Positions 6,995-15,656 of a stretch of DNA of 64,000 nucleotides are shown here, in pieces. Origin of the DNA: Clostridia bacterium (lineage in GTDB: Bacteria; Bacillota; Clostridia; Oscillospirales; Acutalibacteraceae). The stretch is from positions 248,001 to 312,000 of the forward strand of contig JAFRMR010000003.1 of the NCBI GenBank assembly GCA_017430535.1. The letters are read 5' to 3'. The position numbers and the translations under genes were made by a program. How positions within the stretch are numbered: position 1 is the first letter of the stretch; each line of letters begins with the position of its first letter. A model generated the notes under the pieces. The model was not told the DNA's origin. It saw only the letters and a list, made by a program, of their open reading frames with translations, and ran no database searches.

Positions 6995-8473
6995 GTGACT
7001 CAACAGGAATATCTGAAACTAATTGACGATGTTATATCAAAAGGAAAATACAAGGATAACTGGGAATCCCTCAGCGGGCATAAAACACCGGCCTGGTATT
7101 ACAGAGATAAGCTGGGCATTTTTATCCACTGGGGTATTTACAGCGTGCCCGGCTACGGTAACGAGTGGTATTCAAGAGGAATGTATGACATTAACCACCG
7201 TGAATTCGGTTACCATGTAACACATTACGGCAATCAGAAGGATTTCGGATACAAAGACTTTATACCTATGTTTAAAGGGGAAAACTTCAGTGCCGAAAAA
7301 TGGGTTTCGCTCTTTAAGGAAGCCGGCGCAAAATTTGTGATGCCCGTATGCGAGCACCACGACGGCTTTGCCATGTATAAAACGGAATTCAACCGCTGGA
7401 ACGCTGCCGAGATGGGTCCATGCCGTGATGTTGCAGGTGAAATCAAGGCGGAGTGCGAAAAACAGGGCCTTACCTTCTGCGCATCCACTCACAGGGCCGA
7501 GCACTATTTCTTTATGAATCCGGGGCGGTCTTTTGACAGCGATGTGAATGATGACAGGTACAGCGATTTTTACGGCCCTGCCGTGCTGTGCCCGGAATTT
7601 GAAAGCGATGCAATTCATAAAACCACGGCAGATACCTTTGCAACCGGAGCAAGCAAAGAATGGCTTGAGGACTGGCTTGTACGCACCTGCGAACTTATTG
7701 ACAGCTATCAGCCGTCAATCCTCTATTTTGACTGGTGGATTCACAATCATTCATTCAAACCCTATCTTAAAAAGCTTTGCGCATACTATTACAACAGGGC
7801 CGAAGAATGGGGCAAAGAGGTAACTATAAACTATAAGCACGAGGCGTTCCCGCCCACAGTTGCAACCTTTGATGTGGAAAGAGGAGCGCTTACGGATATA
7901 TCCCCTGTCTCCTGGCAGACAGATACGGCTATAGGCAAGGAATCCTGGGGATACCGCAAGGATAATCACTATAAATCCGCCCGTCAGATAATTACGGATT
8001 TAATTGACATAGTCAGCAAAAACGGTATGCTGCTGCTGAATATAGGCCCCAAGGCCGACGGCACAATTACAGATGAAGAAACGGCCGTGCTCAGGGAACT
8101 TGGCAAATGGATGAGCCTTAACGGCGACGGTATATACGGCACAACCTTCTGGAAAAAATTCGGTGAAGGCGAAGTGAACAGCGAAGCCGGCTTCTTTAAG
8201 GACGGAGATGAAAAGCAGTATACTGCAAAAGATTTCCGCTTCACTTACAAAAAAGGCTGTATTTACGCTTTTCAGATGAGGCCGGACGGTAATGATGCAG
8301 TTATCAAATCTTTAAGGCAACACGAAAGTCACAACTTTATAGTTAATAATGTTACTCTGCTGTCATCGGGAGAAAAGCTTGAATTTGACCGCACACAGGA
8401 CGGACTGATAATAAGAACAAACAGTAATTTCAGCAGCGATTTACCACTATGCTTCAAAGTTGAAATCGACTGA
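6995..8473 (+). CDS. GH29 alpha-L-fucosidase
   Basis: A 492-residue GH29 retaining fucosidase. The GTG at 6995 has AGGAGG 8 nt upstream; an in-frame TTG at 6932 falls inside the promoter and is rejected. Seen: DKLGIFIHWGIYSVPGY near residue 35, CEHHDGFAMY (about 128), the likely nucleophile Asp246 in SILYFDWW, and GMLLLNIGPKADGTI, which ends the catalytic barrel. A beta domain follows. There is no signal peptide, so it acts in the cytoplasm on imported oligosaccharides. First gene of a seven-gene operon; it is close to the usual GH29 length. Confidence 0.93.
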   Translation: MTQQEYLKLIDDVISKGKYKDNWESLSGHKTPAWYYRDKLGIFIHWGIYSVPGYGNEWYSRGMYDINHREFGYHVTHYGNQKDFGYKDFIPMFKGENFSAEKWVSLFKEAGAKFVMPVCEHHDGFAMYKTEFNRWNAAEMGPCRDVAGEIKAECEKQGLTFCASTHRAEHYFFMNPGRSFDSDVNDDRYSDFYGPAVLCPEFESDAIHKTTADTFATGASKEWLEDWLVRTCELIDSYQPSILYFDWWIHNHSFKPYLKKLCAYYYNRAEEWGKEVTINYKHEAFPPTVATFDVERGALTDISPVSWQTDTAIGKESWGYRKDNHYKSARQIITDLIDIVSKNGMLLLNIGPKADGTITDEETAVLRELGKWMSLNGDGIYGTTFWKKFGEGEVNSEAGFFKDGDEKQYTAKDFRFTYKKGCIYAFQMRPDGNDAVIKSLRQHESHNFIVNNVTLLSSGEKLEFDRTQDGLIIRTNSNFSSDLPLCFKVEID

Positions 8474-8485
8474 TAAGGGAAAGAG

Positions 8486-9961
8486 GTGGTTATTATTAAC
8501 CGCATATCAACACAAGGGCTTGACTTTACGGATGAAAAAGGGAGAATAAGAATCTTCAACGGAATGAATATTGATGATAAACTGATTGGTGATACATTCC
8601 GTTACAATCTTGATGAAGAATTCTTTAAAAAGTACACAGCAAACGGATTCAATCTTATCCGCCTTGCTGTGCAGTGGGCAAATATAGAGCCGGAAAAAGG
8701 CAGATACAGTGAAAGCTACCTTGCTTCAATAGATGAGATATTCAGACTTGCAGAAAAATACGGCGTTTACATTCTGCTTGATATGCACCAGGATTTATTT
8801 TCCGGGTTTGACGGAGTAGGCGGCGGAGACGGAGCTCCCGGCTGGGCCTGCCTTACGGACGGATATAAAGCAAAGCCATATAAATTTGTATGGGCAGAGG
8901 CCTATGTATTCGGTAAATGGGTTCACAGCTGCTTTGACCATTTCTGGCAAAATGACCCGGTAGACGGCAAAGGGCTTCAGGAACATTATGCGGAGCTATG
9001 GAAAATGCTTGCAATGCGTTACGGAAACAGCCCTGCTCTTTTCGGTTACGACCTAATGAATGAGCCCGCTCCCGGCTCTGCGGGTAAAAAGATGTTTTTG
9101 CGCCTTGTGCTCAGCGGTGCACGGCAGGTTATCACCAGCAAAAAATTCAAAAGAGCGGATATTATATCGGCACTCATAAAAAAAGACCATAAAAAGCTTC
9201 TTGACAGCATCCCCGGCTGCGCAATCAGGGATGTGATGGATAAGATTGATAAATATGAAAAAGAATTTGACCTGAAATATTACTCACCGTTCCTCAATAA
9301 AATGGCGGCCGCTATACGGGAAATAACTGCCAACGGAATACTTATGATTGAGCAGCCGTATTTATGCAACGGAGGTGTACGGCTTTCGGTACCGCCGATT
9401 ACCGTAAACGGCAAAAAAGAGCCGCTGCAGTGCTTTGGCCCCCACGCCTATGATATGACGGTAGATACTCCCCTATATAAATACGCTAGCGCAGACAGAG
9501 TAAAAGCCTTTTTCAATGAAATGAGAAACTCACAGCTGAGGCTTGAGGTACCTGCTGTTGTGGGCGAATGGGGCGGCTGCAGCAATAATAAAGACACCTC
9601 CTGGTTTCCTCACGCAGATGAGCTGCTTGATTATTTTGACGGCAACTGCTGGGGCCAGCTTTACTGGGATTATCACGGGGATGATATGGACGCGCCCCTT
9701 ATGCAGATGCTGGTCAGAAGCTACCCGGTTGCAGTTGCAGGCAAAATTATCCGTTACGGCAGAAGTGAGGATAAAAAGACTTTTTCACTTGAATATGAAT
9801 CCGAAACCGAGGGCGAAACGCTTATCTATACCCACAGACCTTTTGAGGCAGAAACGAACGGCAAAGCAGAAGTTAAACGGAAATTTTTTAACGGCGCCTC
9901 TCTTATCAGCCTTACAGCAAGTGCCGGTGTAAATTATATTAAACTGACTTTCAATGATTGA
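8486..9961 (+). CDS. GH5 endoglycoceramidase-like glycosidase
   Basis: A 491-residue GH5 enzyme. Family signs are FNGMN, GFNLIRLAVQW, EYGVY-like strand ILLDMHQDLFSG, GAPGWACLTDG, the acid/base Glu193 in GYDLMNEPAPG, and the nucleophile Glu361 in VVGEWGG. The MHQD, GAP-WA-TDG and GYDLMNEP combination is characteristic of endoglycoceramidases, which cut the whole glycan from ceramide, and of near relatives acting on other beta-glucosides. The match to ceramide substrates is therefore likely but not certain. No signal peptide is seen. The GTG follows AAGGGA at 5-nt spacing; the gene starts 12 bp after the fucosidase. Confidence 0.8.
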   Translation: MVIINRISTQGLDFTDEKGRIRIFNGMNIDDKLIGDTFRYNLDEEFFKKYTANGFNLIRLAVQWANIEPEKGRYSESYLASIDEIFRLAEKYGVYILLDMHQDLFSGFDGVGGGDGAPGWACLTDGYKAKPYKFVWAEAYVFGKWVHSCFDHFWQNDPVDGKGLQEHYAELWKMLAMRYGNSPALFGYDLMNEPAPGSAGKKMFLRLVLSGARQVITSKKFKRADIISALIKKDHKKLLDSIPGCAIRDVMDKIDKYEKEFDLKYYSPFLNKMAAAIREITANGILMIEQPYLCNGGVRLSVPPITVNGKKEPLQCFGPHAYDMTVDTPLYKYASADRVKAFFNEMRNSQLRLEVPAVVGEWGGCSNNKDTSWFPHADELLDYFDGNCWGQLYWDYHGDDMDAPLMQMLVRSYPVAVAGKIIRYGRSEDKKTFSLEYESETEGETLIYTHRPFEAETNGKAEVKRKFFNGASLISLTASAGVNYIKLTFND

Positions 9962-9979
9962 TATTAACGGGAGAGAAAA

Positions 9980-12163
9980 ATGGAACTTATTAAAAAAGGC
10001 GTGAATATGCTTAAGAATGTAAAAACCTACTGGAAGAGCCCGCCTGAAGGCAAATATATGACTTTCAGGGAGATTTTTGCATATTCTGTAGGCGGATTCG
10101 GTGCTTATTCCGTTTTCACCATGGCTCAGGCGCTGCTGCTTTCCACCACCAATGTCATTATAGGCAACACAATCGGAATTCAGCCTATGCACATGTATGT
10201 GATGTACCTGATTTCCGTTATTACAAACATCCCCCTGACCATGGTCAGGGCAAATATGGTGGATAATGTAAAATATAAGGAAGGCAAATACCGCCCCTAT
10301 CTGCTGAGGATGGGCATACCCACCATAGCAATTTCTATACTTTTCGTTTATACGCCTTATGTTAAGGTTGCCTACATATGGCGCTGTATTCTTATTTTCA
10401 TTTACAATTTCGGGCTTCAGTTTTTCTATAATTTCTTTTATGATGCCTATGAAAATCTGATACATGTTCTTTCACCGAATTCACAGGAAAGAACAAATGT
10501 AACGGCAATAAAGAGTATGATTTACTCTCTCTCCCCCACCATAACAAATTTTGTTACTCCGCTTATAGCTGCAAAGGTTGCCAACGGCAATATGTATGAT
10601 CTGAAGGTTTACCAGTGGCTCTATCCCTTTATTGCAGTTACCGGCGTGGTGCTGCTTATACTGGTTTACTCAAGAACAGAGGAAAAAATCGTTATTGCTA
10701 AAACGCACCCCATGAAAATCAAATTCATGGATGCCCTGCGTGAGGTTGCAAAAAACAAGTATTTCTGGATAATCTCCCTTGCAGGCTGGCTTGGTTTCCT
10801 TGAAACCTGCACTTATGTTATTCTGCAATGGCTTTATAATTATGCGCACCTCTGCACACCGGAGCAATACTCGTTTATCACCCTTATAAGAGGCACCGCA
10901 TACAGCTTCGGTATGGTGCTGGCCCCCTTTGCCGTTAAAAAATGGGGCAAAAAGAAGGTGCTGATAGTTACAAATATTTTCAATGTATTTTTCCTTGCAA
11001 TGGTGTACCCCCTTATGGGTTCAATCTGGACCGTTCTTATGTGCATGTATTTCAACTCAATTGCAGATTCCTTTATTCTGGTAATAAACCCGGCCATACA
11101 GGCGGATATCAGAGACTATCAGCAGTATAAGAGCGGCGAAAGAATTGACGGCATGTTCGGCGCTGTTGCCATGATAGGTTCATTTGTTACAATGGCTACA
11201 AGTTCCGTGTTGCCCGCCGTATATGAAAAATACGGCATTTACTCCGGAAACGGCTATGAAAATATGTATGATATTCTTTATGACACAAACATTCTTTACC
11301 GCCTTGTGGGTGTGCTTGTAATTCTTTCGGCTGTAGGAGCCGCCCTTAATGTTATCCCCTATTTCTTCTATGATTTTACCGAGGTCAAGCAAAAGGCGGT
11401 TATAAAGATACTGCAGATACGGGCAATGTTTGAGGATTACGGCAACGGTGTGCTCAAGGATGAAGATATGGTAAGCACGGTTGATCTTATCCGCGGTGCA
11501 AAAGAGGACTATGCGCGGGGCAAGGCAGATATTGTGCTCCTCAGGAAAAACAAAGCGCAAAAATCCGAAATTAAAGCCGCTGTTAAAAACAATGAAGAAT
11601 TTGAAATAGCGGAAGCAGTGCTTAATGAGCTTGATTATTTCAATACCGAACCTGCCAAAGCAAGGCTCAGGTGGGCAGAGGGTATTATTGAAGCCGGTGT
11701 TGCCGGCATATCCGGAGTAACTGCCGATGCGCTTGCCGCAGCCAAAGCCCTGCCTAAAGGCACAAAAGATGAAAGAGAAATACGCAAGCAGGAAATAGCA
11801 GATGCCAAACTTGCTTTAAGATGTAAGAAGGCTGCTTTGAAATACTATTCAGGCAATATTCCCGATTTTAATGAAGAAAAGCTGAACAGCCTTTATGAAG
11901 AGGAAAAATCTCTTACGGAAAGGAAGTCTGCCCTTCTCAAATCAAAATCCGGCAAAAATGAAATCGCAGCTGTATCGGAACACCTCAGTGAAACAGCAAA
12001 GGCGATAAAAGAAATGCATACGGAATATCAACATTTCAGCGAAAGCACAAAGGTTTATACCGAAGCAAAGAAATATATTACAAAAGCTGAAAACTATGAA
12101 AAATTCGGAGAAATTGATGTTAAATACGATGCGCTTTCAAAGGCTGATGTCGCCGAGGAATAA
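9980..12163 (+). CDS. GPH-type sugar symporter with long C-terminal tail
   Basis: A 727-residue protein. Residues 1 to about 470 form a 12-helix MFS/GPH (glycoside-pentoside-hexuronide:cation) transporter, with KYKEGKYRPYLLRMGIP as the typical loop after helix 2-3. Related GPH proteins are about 450-510 residues. From about 473 to 727 there is a soluble, Lys/Glu/Ala-rich helical extension with likely coiled-coil stretches (for example EEEKSLTERKSALLKSKSG) and no membrane segment; its role is unknown. It lies between glycosidase genes, so it probably imports their substrate or product. The ATG is preceded by GGGAGAG. Confidence 0.88.
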   Translation: MELIKKGVNMLKNVKTYWKSPPEGKYMTFREIFAYSVGGFGAYSVFTMAQALLLSTTNVIIGNTIGIQPMHMYVMYLISVITNIPLTMVRANMVDNVKYKEGKYRPYLLRMGIPTIAISILFVYTPYVKVAYIWRCILIFIYNFGLQFFYNFFYDAYENLIHVLSPNSQERTNVTAIKSMIYSLSPTITNFVTPLIAAKVANGNMYDLKVYQWLYPFIAVTGVVLLILVYSRTEEKIVIAKTHPMKIKFMDALREVAKNKYFWIISLAGWLGFLETCTYVILQWLYNYAHLCTPEQYSFITLIRGTAYSFGMVLAPFAVKKWGKKKVLIVTNIFNVFFLAMVYPLMGSIWTVLMCMYFNSIADSFILVINPAIQADIRDYQQYKSGERIDGMFGAVAMIGSFVTMATSSVLPAVYEKYGIYSGNGYENMYDILYDTNILYRLVGVLVILSAVGAALNVIPYFFYDFTEVKQKAVIKILQIRAMFEDYGNGVLKDEDMVSTVDLIRGAKEDYARGKADIVLLRKNKAQKSEIKAAVKNNEEFEIAEAVLNELDYFNTEPAKARLRWAEGIIEAGVAGISGVTADALAAAKALPKGTKDEREIRKQEIADAKLALRCKKAALKYYSGNIPDFNEEKLNSLYEEEKSLTERKSALLKSKSGKNEIAAVSEHLSETAKAIKEMHTEYQHFSESTKVYTEAKKYITKAENYEKFGEIDVKYDALSKADVAEE

Positions 12164-12166
12164 TAT

Positions 12167-13243
12167 ATGGAACTGATACTGCAGAAAATCACAGCCTTTG
12201 TAATTGCCGTGTGTAATATTTTTTCATTTGCGTTTATATTTCCGGTTCCCCCTCAGACAGATTCGGTAAAATTCGCCGCATCTCTTGGACCCGGATGGAA
12301 CCTCGGCAATACTTTTGAGGCCTGGTCAATCCCCGCCCCCGAAGATACGGAAACCTGCTGGGGAAACCCCAAGACAACAAAAAAGCTGATTGATTTTGTA
12401 AAAAAATGCGGTTTCAATTCAATACGGATACCGGTAACCTGGTTTCAGCATACGGACAGCGAGGGAAACATCCAAAAGGACTGGCTTGACAGAATAAATG
12501 AGGTTGTTGACTATGCGCTTGAAAGTGAAATGTTTGCCGTTATAAATGTTCAGCACGATGACCAGGACTGGCTGATTGCAAACCGCGAAAATCAGGATAA
12601 AGCATGCAGAATTCTTGCAAATATATGGTCCCAGCTTTCAGACAGATTTACCGGGTACGGCGAAAAGCTTATTTTTGATATAATGAATGAGCCGAGAGTT
12701 GTAGGCTCAGAATATGAGTGGAGCGGAAACGAAGAAAGCAGAGCTGTTGTAAACAAGCTTAATTCCGCTGCACTTTCGGCAATACGAAACAGCGGAGGAT
12801 TTAATAAAGACAGATATGTTTTTATTACGGATTATGCCGCCAGCGACCTTGAAGAAAACTATACAGCCCTTGAATTACCTGATGATAAGCATGTAATGGT
12901 TTCTCTTCATTACTACCCGGGTACGGCTCACCGCTCTGAATTCAAAGACTGTGAAGAAAAGCTTTCTTTTGAAAACCGCAGAGATATATACAAAAAACTC
13001 CGGGCATTTTACAATACATTTGAAAAACAGGGCGTAGGTGTATGTATTACCGAATTCGGCTGGACCGACAGGGAGCATATTGACAACCTTGCGGAAAAAG
13101 CAGAGTATCTTGTTAGTACCGCAAAACGATTCGGCATCTGCTGCTTTGTATGGGATAACGGTGCTGATTTTGCGGTGATTAACAGAAACAATCTGAGCGA
13201 AGCTTATCCGGAATATGCCCGTGCAATTACCCTGCAGAAATAA
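12167..13243 (+). CDS. GH5 endoglucanase-type glycosidase, exported
   Basis: A 358-residue GH5 protein, subfamily-4-like. Seen: GPGWNLGNTFEAW (about 41-53), CWGNPKTTK, FNSIRIPVTW, the acid/base Glu175 in IMNEP, SLHYYPG (about 246), and the nucleophile Glu296 in ITEFGWTD. The usual HH pair before the acid/base is QHDD here. A hydrophobic stretch at residues 8-26 suggests a signal peptide or anchor, so it probably works outside the membrane on beta-glucan or a similar chain, feeding the transporter just upstream. It starts 3 bp after the transporter stop. Confidence 0.9.
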   Translation: MELILQKITAFVIAVCNIFSFAFIFPVPPQTDSVKFAASLGPGWNLGNTFEAWSIPAPEDTETCWGNPKTTKKLIDFVKKCGFNSIRIPVTWFQHTDSEGNIQKDWLDRINEVVDYALESEMFAVINVQHDDQDWLIANRENQDKACRILANIWSQLSDRFTGYGEKLIFDIMNEPRVVGSEYEWSGNEESRAVVNKLNSAALSAIRNSGGFNKDRYVFITDYAASDLEENYTALELPDDKHVMVSLHYYPGTAHRSEFKDCEEKLSFENRRDIYKKLRAFYNTFEKQGVGVCITEFGWTDREHIDNLAEKAEYLVSTAKRFGICCFVWDNGADFAVINRNNLSEAYPEYARAITLQK

Positions 13244-13273
13244 TATATGAACAATATACGGAGGACCTTCAAC

Positions 13274-14113
13274 ATGAAAAAGGAATATTGCGGTATGCCT
13301 ATGAGATTCGCCCACACAGGCGTAACTCAGTTTGCCCCTGAAAATACACTTGAAGCATTCAAAAAAGCCGCCGAGCTCGGATGCGAAGGAATTGAACTGG
13401 ATATCCAGATAAGCGGCGACGGCGAAATAATCATTACACACAACGGCGATATGGGTTATATGACTTTTGAGGAGCACCGCGATATTCTCAAAAAAATGAC
13501 TGCCGAGCAGATCAAACAATTTGACATTCCTTACCGCAATTCCCTCAAGCTTAAATACCCGCCCTACCCCTGGACGGAACACGCAGGTGGGCGGCGTATG
13601 ATTGTGCCGCCGGATTATCACGAGGACAGAGTAACTCATCTGATAACCTTCCCCGAATTTGACGCCTGGCTTTCCACAGTCGATTATGATTTAAATGTTG
13701 AGGTTGAATTCAAATGCAAGGGTATGTGCCCGCGTATGGATGAGATACTGGCAAACTCAGCAAATGTTTCAAGATATATTCTTTTCTCCGGCGATTGGGA
13801 AGTGCTTGAGGAAATGCAGGCGCACTACCGCAAAAACGGCAAGCCCCAAGGGCTGCGCCTCGGGGCAAATATACGGTTTATAACCGAGCAGACAATGGAT
13901 TTTGTAAAGCGTTCCGATCTGTGGGAAGTTGGCCTGAATAACGAAGCATTCACAAAAGCGGATGTGGAAATGTTTGAATCCATGGGTATAAAAGTCTTTT
14001 CAAACCTCGGAGACTATCCTGAATGGTGGGAACAGATTTGTGAAATGGGCGTTACCGGATTCAAAACCAATTATCCCGACGCATACACAGAATGGTGGCT
14101 CAGTACCCACTGA
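13274..14113 (+). CDS. GDPD-family phosphodiesterase, variant site
   Basis: A 279-residue TIM-barrel protein of the glycerophosphodiester phosphodiesterase family. GGAGGA at 13260-13265 places the start at the ATG of 13274 rather than 13247. Seen: RFAHTGVTQFAPENTLEAF, then GCEGIELDIQISGDGEI and IITHNGD, and a C-terminal TNYPDAY. The two catalytic His are kept, but the Arg of the classic HRG is Thr and the Asp of the classic HD is Asn, so substrate preference may differ. No signal peptide. Possible substrates are deacylated lipid head groups; this is inference. Confidence 0.8.
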   Translation: MKKEYCGMPMRFAHTGVTQFAPENTLEAFKKAAELGCEGIELDIQISGDGEIIITHNGDMGYMTFEEHRDILKKMTAEQIKQFDIPYRNSLKLKYPPYPWTEHAGGRRMIVPPDYHEDRVTHLITFPEFDAWLSTVDYDLNVEVEFKCKGMCPRMDEILANSANVSRYILFSGDWEVLEEMQAHYRKNGKPQGLRLGANIRFITEQTMDFVKRSDLWEVGLNNEAFTKADVEMFESMGIKVFSNLGDYPEWWEQICEMGVTGFKTNYPDAYTEWWLSTH

Positions 14114-14138
14114 AAACACAGTTTAAATGGTGTGAAAA

Positions 14139-15059
14139 ATGATTATTATTTTATTGAAAAGGTTTTTGGTAATTCTTATGGCTGCTACAACATTCTTTTC
14201 CGGCTACGGTGCCGAGAAATACGGAGATTATTGCGGTGACTTTGATTTCCCGGGAATTTCTGCCGATAATCAGGAAGCAGGAACAATCAGAATAATGTCC
14301 TTCAATATCCGCTGCGGGGATGTTAATGATGTACACGTTCCCGACAGAATCGGCATTGCCGTAAGGCAGATTAAGGAGATTATGCCGGATTCCCTGGGAA
14401 TACAGGAAGCGACACCTGAATGGATGAAGGCACTTGATATAAAACTGCCCCTTTATGCCTGGGTAGGCCTTGACCGTGAAAAAGGTGTTTCGCCCAAAGA
14501 AAACGGCGAATCATGCCCCATCTTTTATCTTAAGGCAAGGTATACACTTGAAGACAGCGGAAACTTCTGGATATCCGATACACCGGATGTTCCGTCCCTC
14601 GGGCCCGGAGCCGGATGCAAACGAATATGCACCTGGGCAAAGCTCAAAGACAGAGAAACCGGTAAAGTATATGTTCATGTTAATACACATTATGACCATA
14701 TTTCCGAAGAAGCCAGAGTTCAGGGAGCAGATATTGTTACACGCTTTATCGATGAAAACTTTAAGGGAATCCCCGTTGTATTCACCGCAGATATGAACAC
14801 AACGGAAAAAGGCGAAGCTTATTCGGTTATGACCCGAAAGCTTAAAGACGCAAGATTTACGGCAGCGGATTCCGTAACTTACGGAACTTTCCACGCAGGT
14901 AAAGATCCTGCGCTGAACGCCGATTACTACATAGATTTTGTACTGTATTCGGATGACTTTGATGGGGATATTTACCGCACGGTAACAAAAGGAATTGATG
15001 ACCGGTTTGTTTCAGATCACTTCCCGATTTATGCGGATCTGGTGCTGAAAACCGACTAG
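14139..15059 (+). CDS. Exported EEP-fold hydrolase
   Basis: A 306-residue endonuclease/exonuclease/phosphatase-fold protein with a signal peptide or anchor (residues about 4-22). All EEP motifs are visible: IMSFNIRCGD, the metal Glu in GIQEAT, the His in VHVNTHYDH, FTADMNTT, the late Asp of YYIDFVLY, and SDHFPIYADL. The family covers DNases, inositol phosphatases and sphingomyelinase-type phospholipases, and the exact reaction cannot be told from sequence. Export and the neighbouring endoglycoceramidase-like and GDPD-like genes make a lipid phosphoester substrate worth testing. It is 25 bp after the GDPD gene. Confidence 0.85.
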   Translation: MIIILLKRFLVILMAATTFFSGYGAEKYGDYCGDFDFPGISADNQEAGTIRIMSFNIRCGDVNDVHVPDRIGIAVRQIKEIMPDSLGIQEATPEWMKALDIKLPLYAWVGLDREKGVSPKENGESCPIFYLKARYTLEDSGNFWISDTPDVPSLGPGAGCKRICTWAKLKDRETGKVYVHVNTHYDHISEEARVQGADIVTRFIDENFKGIPVVFTADMNTTEKGEAYSVMTRKLKDARFTAADSVTYGTFHAGKDPALNADYYIDFVLYSDDFDGDIYRTVTKGIDDRFVSDHFPIYADLVLKTD

Positions 15060-15076
15060 AGAACGGGGAATCATAT

Positions 15077-15520
15077 ATGAATATTCAGGTTATCAGAGCC
15101 ACACAGACCTGGCAGCAGGCAGGGGCTTATTATGTTAGAATCCAGGGAATGGCAAGGCAGCATAATATTACACTGCGCCGTGAGTTTGATGAGCACGACA
15201 CTCCCGATACAAAATATATTGTGCTTACCGATGATGATTTTCCCGTAGCAACCTGCCGGATGTATGCCGAGGATAATAAAACTGCAGTAATCGGCCGGGT
15301 TGTGGTTTTGCCCGATTACAGAGGAAAAGGGCTTGGTAAAGCAGTAATAACCGAGGCTGAAAAATGGCTTGTTGAGCTTGGATATACTTCGGCAGTTGTA
15401 GAAAGCCGCGATGTGGCGGTTGATTTCTACAAAAAGCTGGGTTATTCCGTAACAGATAAAAACATTATTCATGGCGATACATTTGACTGTATCAGAATGG
15501 AAAAAGAAATAAAGCAATAA
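15077..15520 (+). CDS. GNAT N-acetyltransferase
   Basis: A 147-residue GNAT with the acetyl-CoA loop VLPDYRGKGLGKAVI (about residues 75-90) and the C-terminal VAVDFYKKLGYSV. It is a typical single-domain ElaA/YjdJ-like acetyltransferase. The acceptor is unknown. It starts 17 bp after the EEP gene with GGGGAA as ribosome site and closes the operon. Confidence 0.9.
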   Translation: MNIQVIRATQTWQQAGAYYVRIQGMARQHNITLRREFDEHDTPDTKYIVLTDDDFPVATCRMYAEDNKTAVIGRVVVLPDYRGKGLGKAVITEAEKWLVELGYTSAVVESRDVAVDFYKKLGYSVTDKNIIHGDTFDCIRMEKEIKQ

Positions 15521-15574
15521 AAGCGGAATTCACCGTTAAGGCATTTATGCTCTACGGCGACGGAGTAGTAAAAA

Positions 15575-15602
15575 TTGCATATCAAATGCTGTATGGTATA
15601 AT
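15575..15602 (+). promoter_or_regulatory. Promoter of repeat lipoprotein
   Basis: TTGCAT (15575-15580), 16-bp spacer, TATAAT (15597-15602). Confidence 0.65.
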
Positions 15603-15656
15603 AGTCATGTTAAAAAAGTCGTAATGGCTTAAATAATATTAAAGGAGATATTTATT

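Noticed and set aside
9785-10465. A 226-codon open frame on the minus strand
   Set aside because: Opposite the GH5 and transporter genes, whose motifs are clear; composition typical of a shadow.
12875-13639. A 254-codon open frame on the minus strand
   Set aside because: It lies opposite the GH5 and GDPD genes, has no ribosome site, and its protein is Cys/His/Phe-rich as expected from an antisense shadow.
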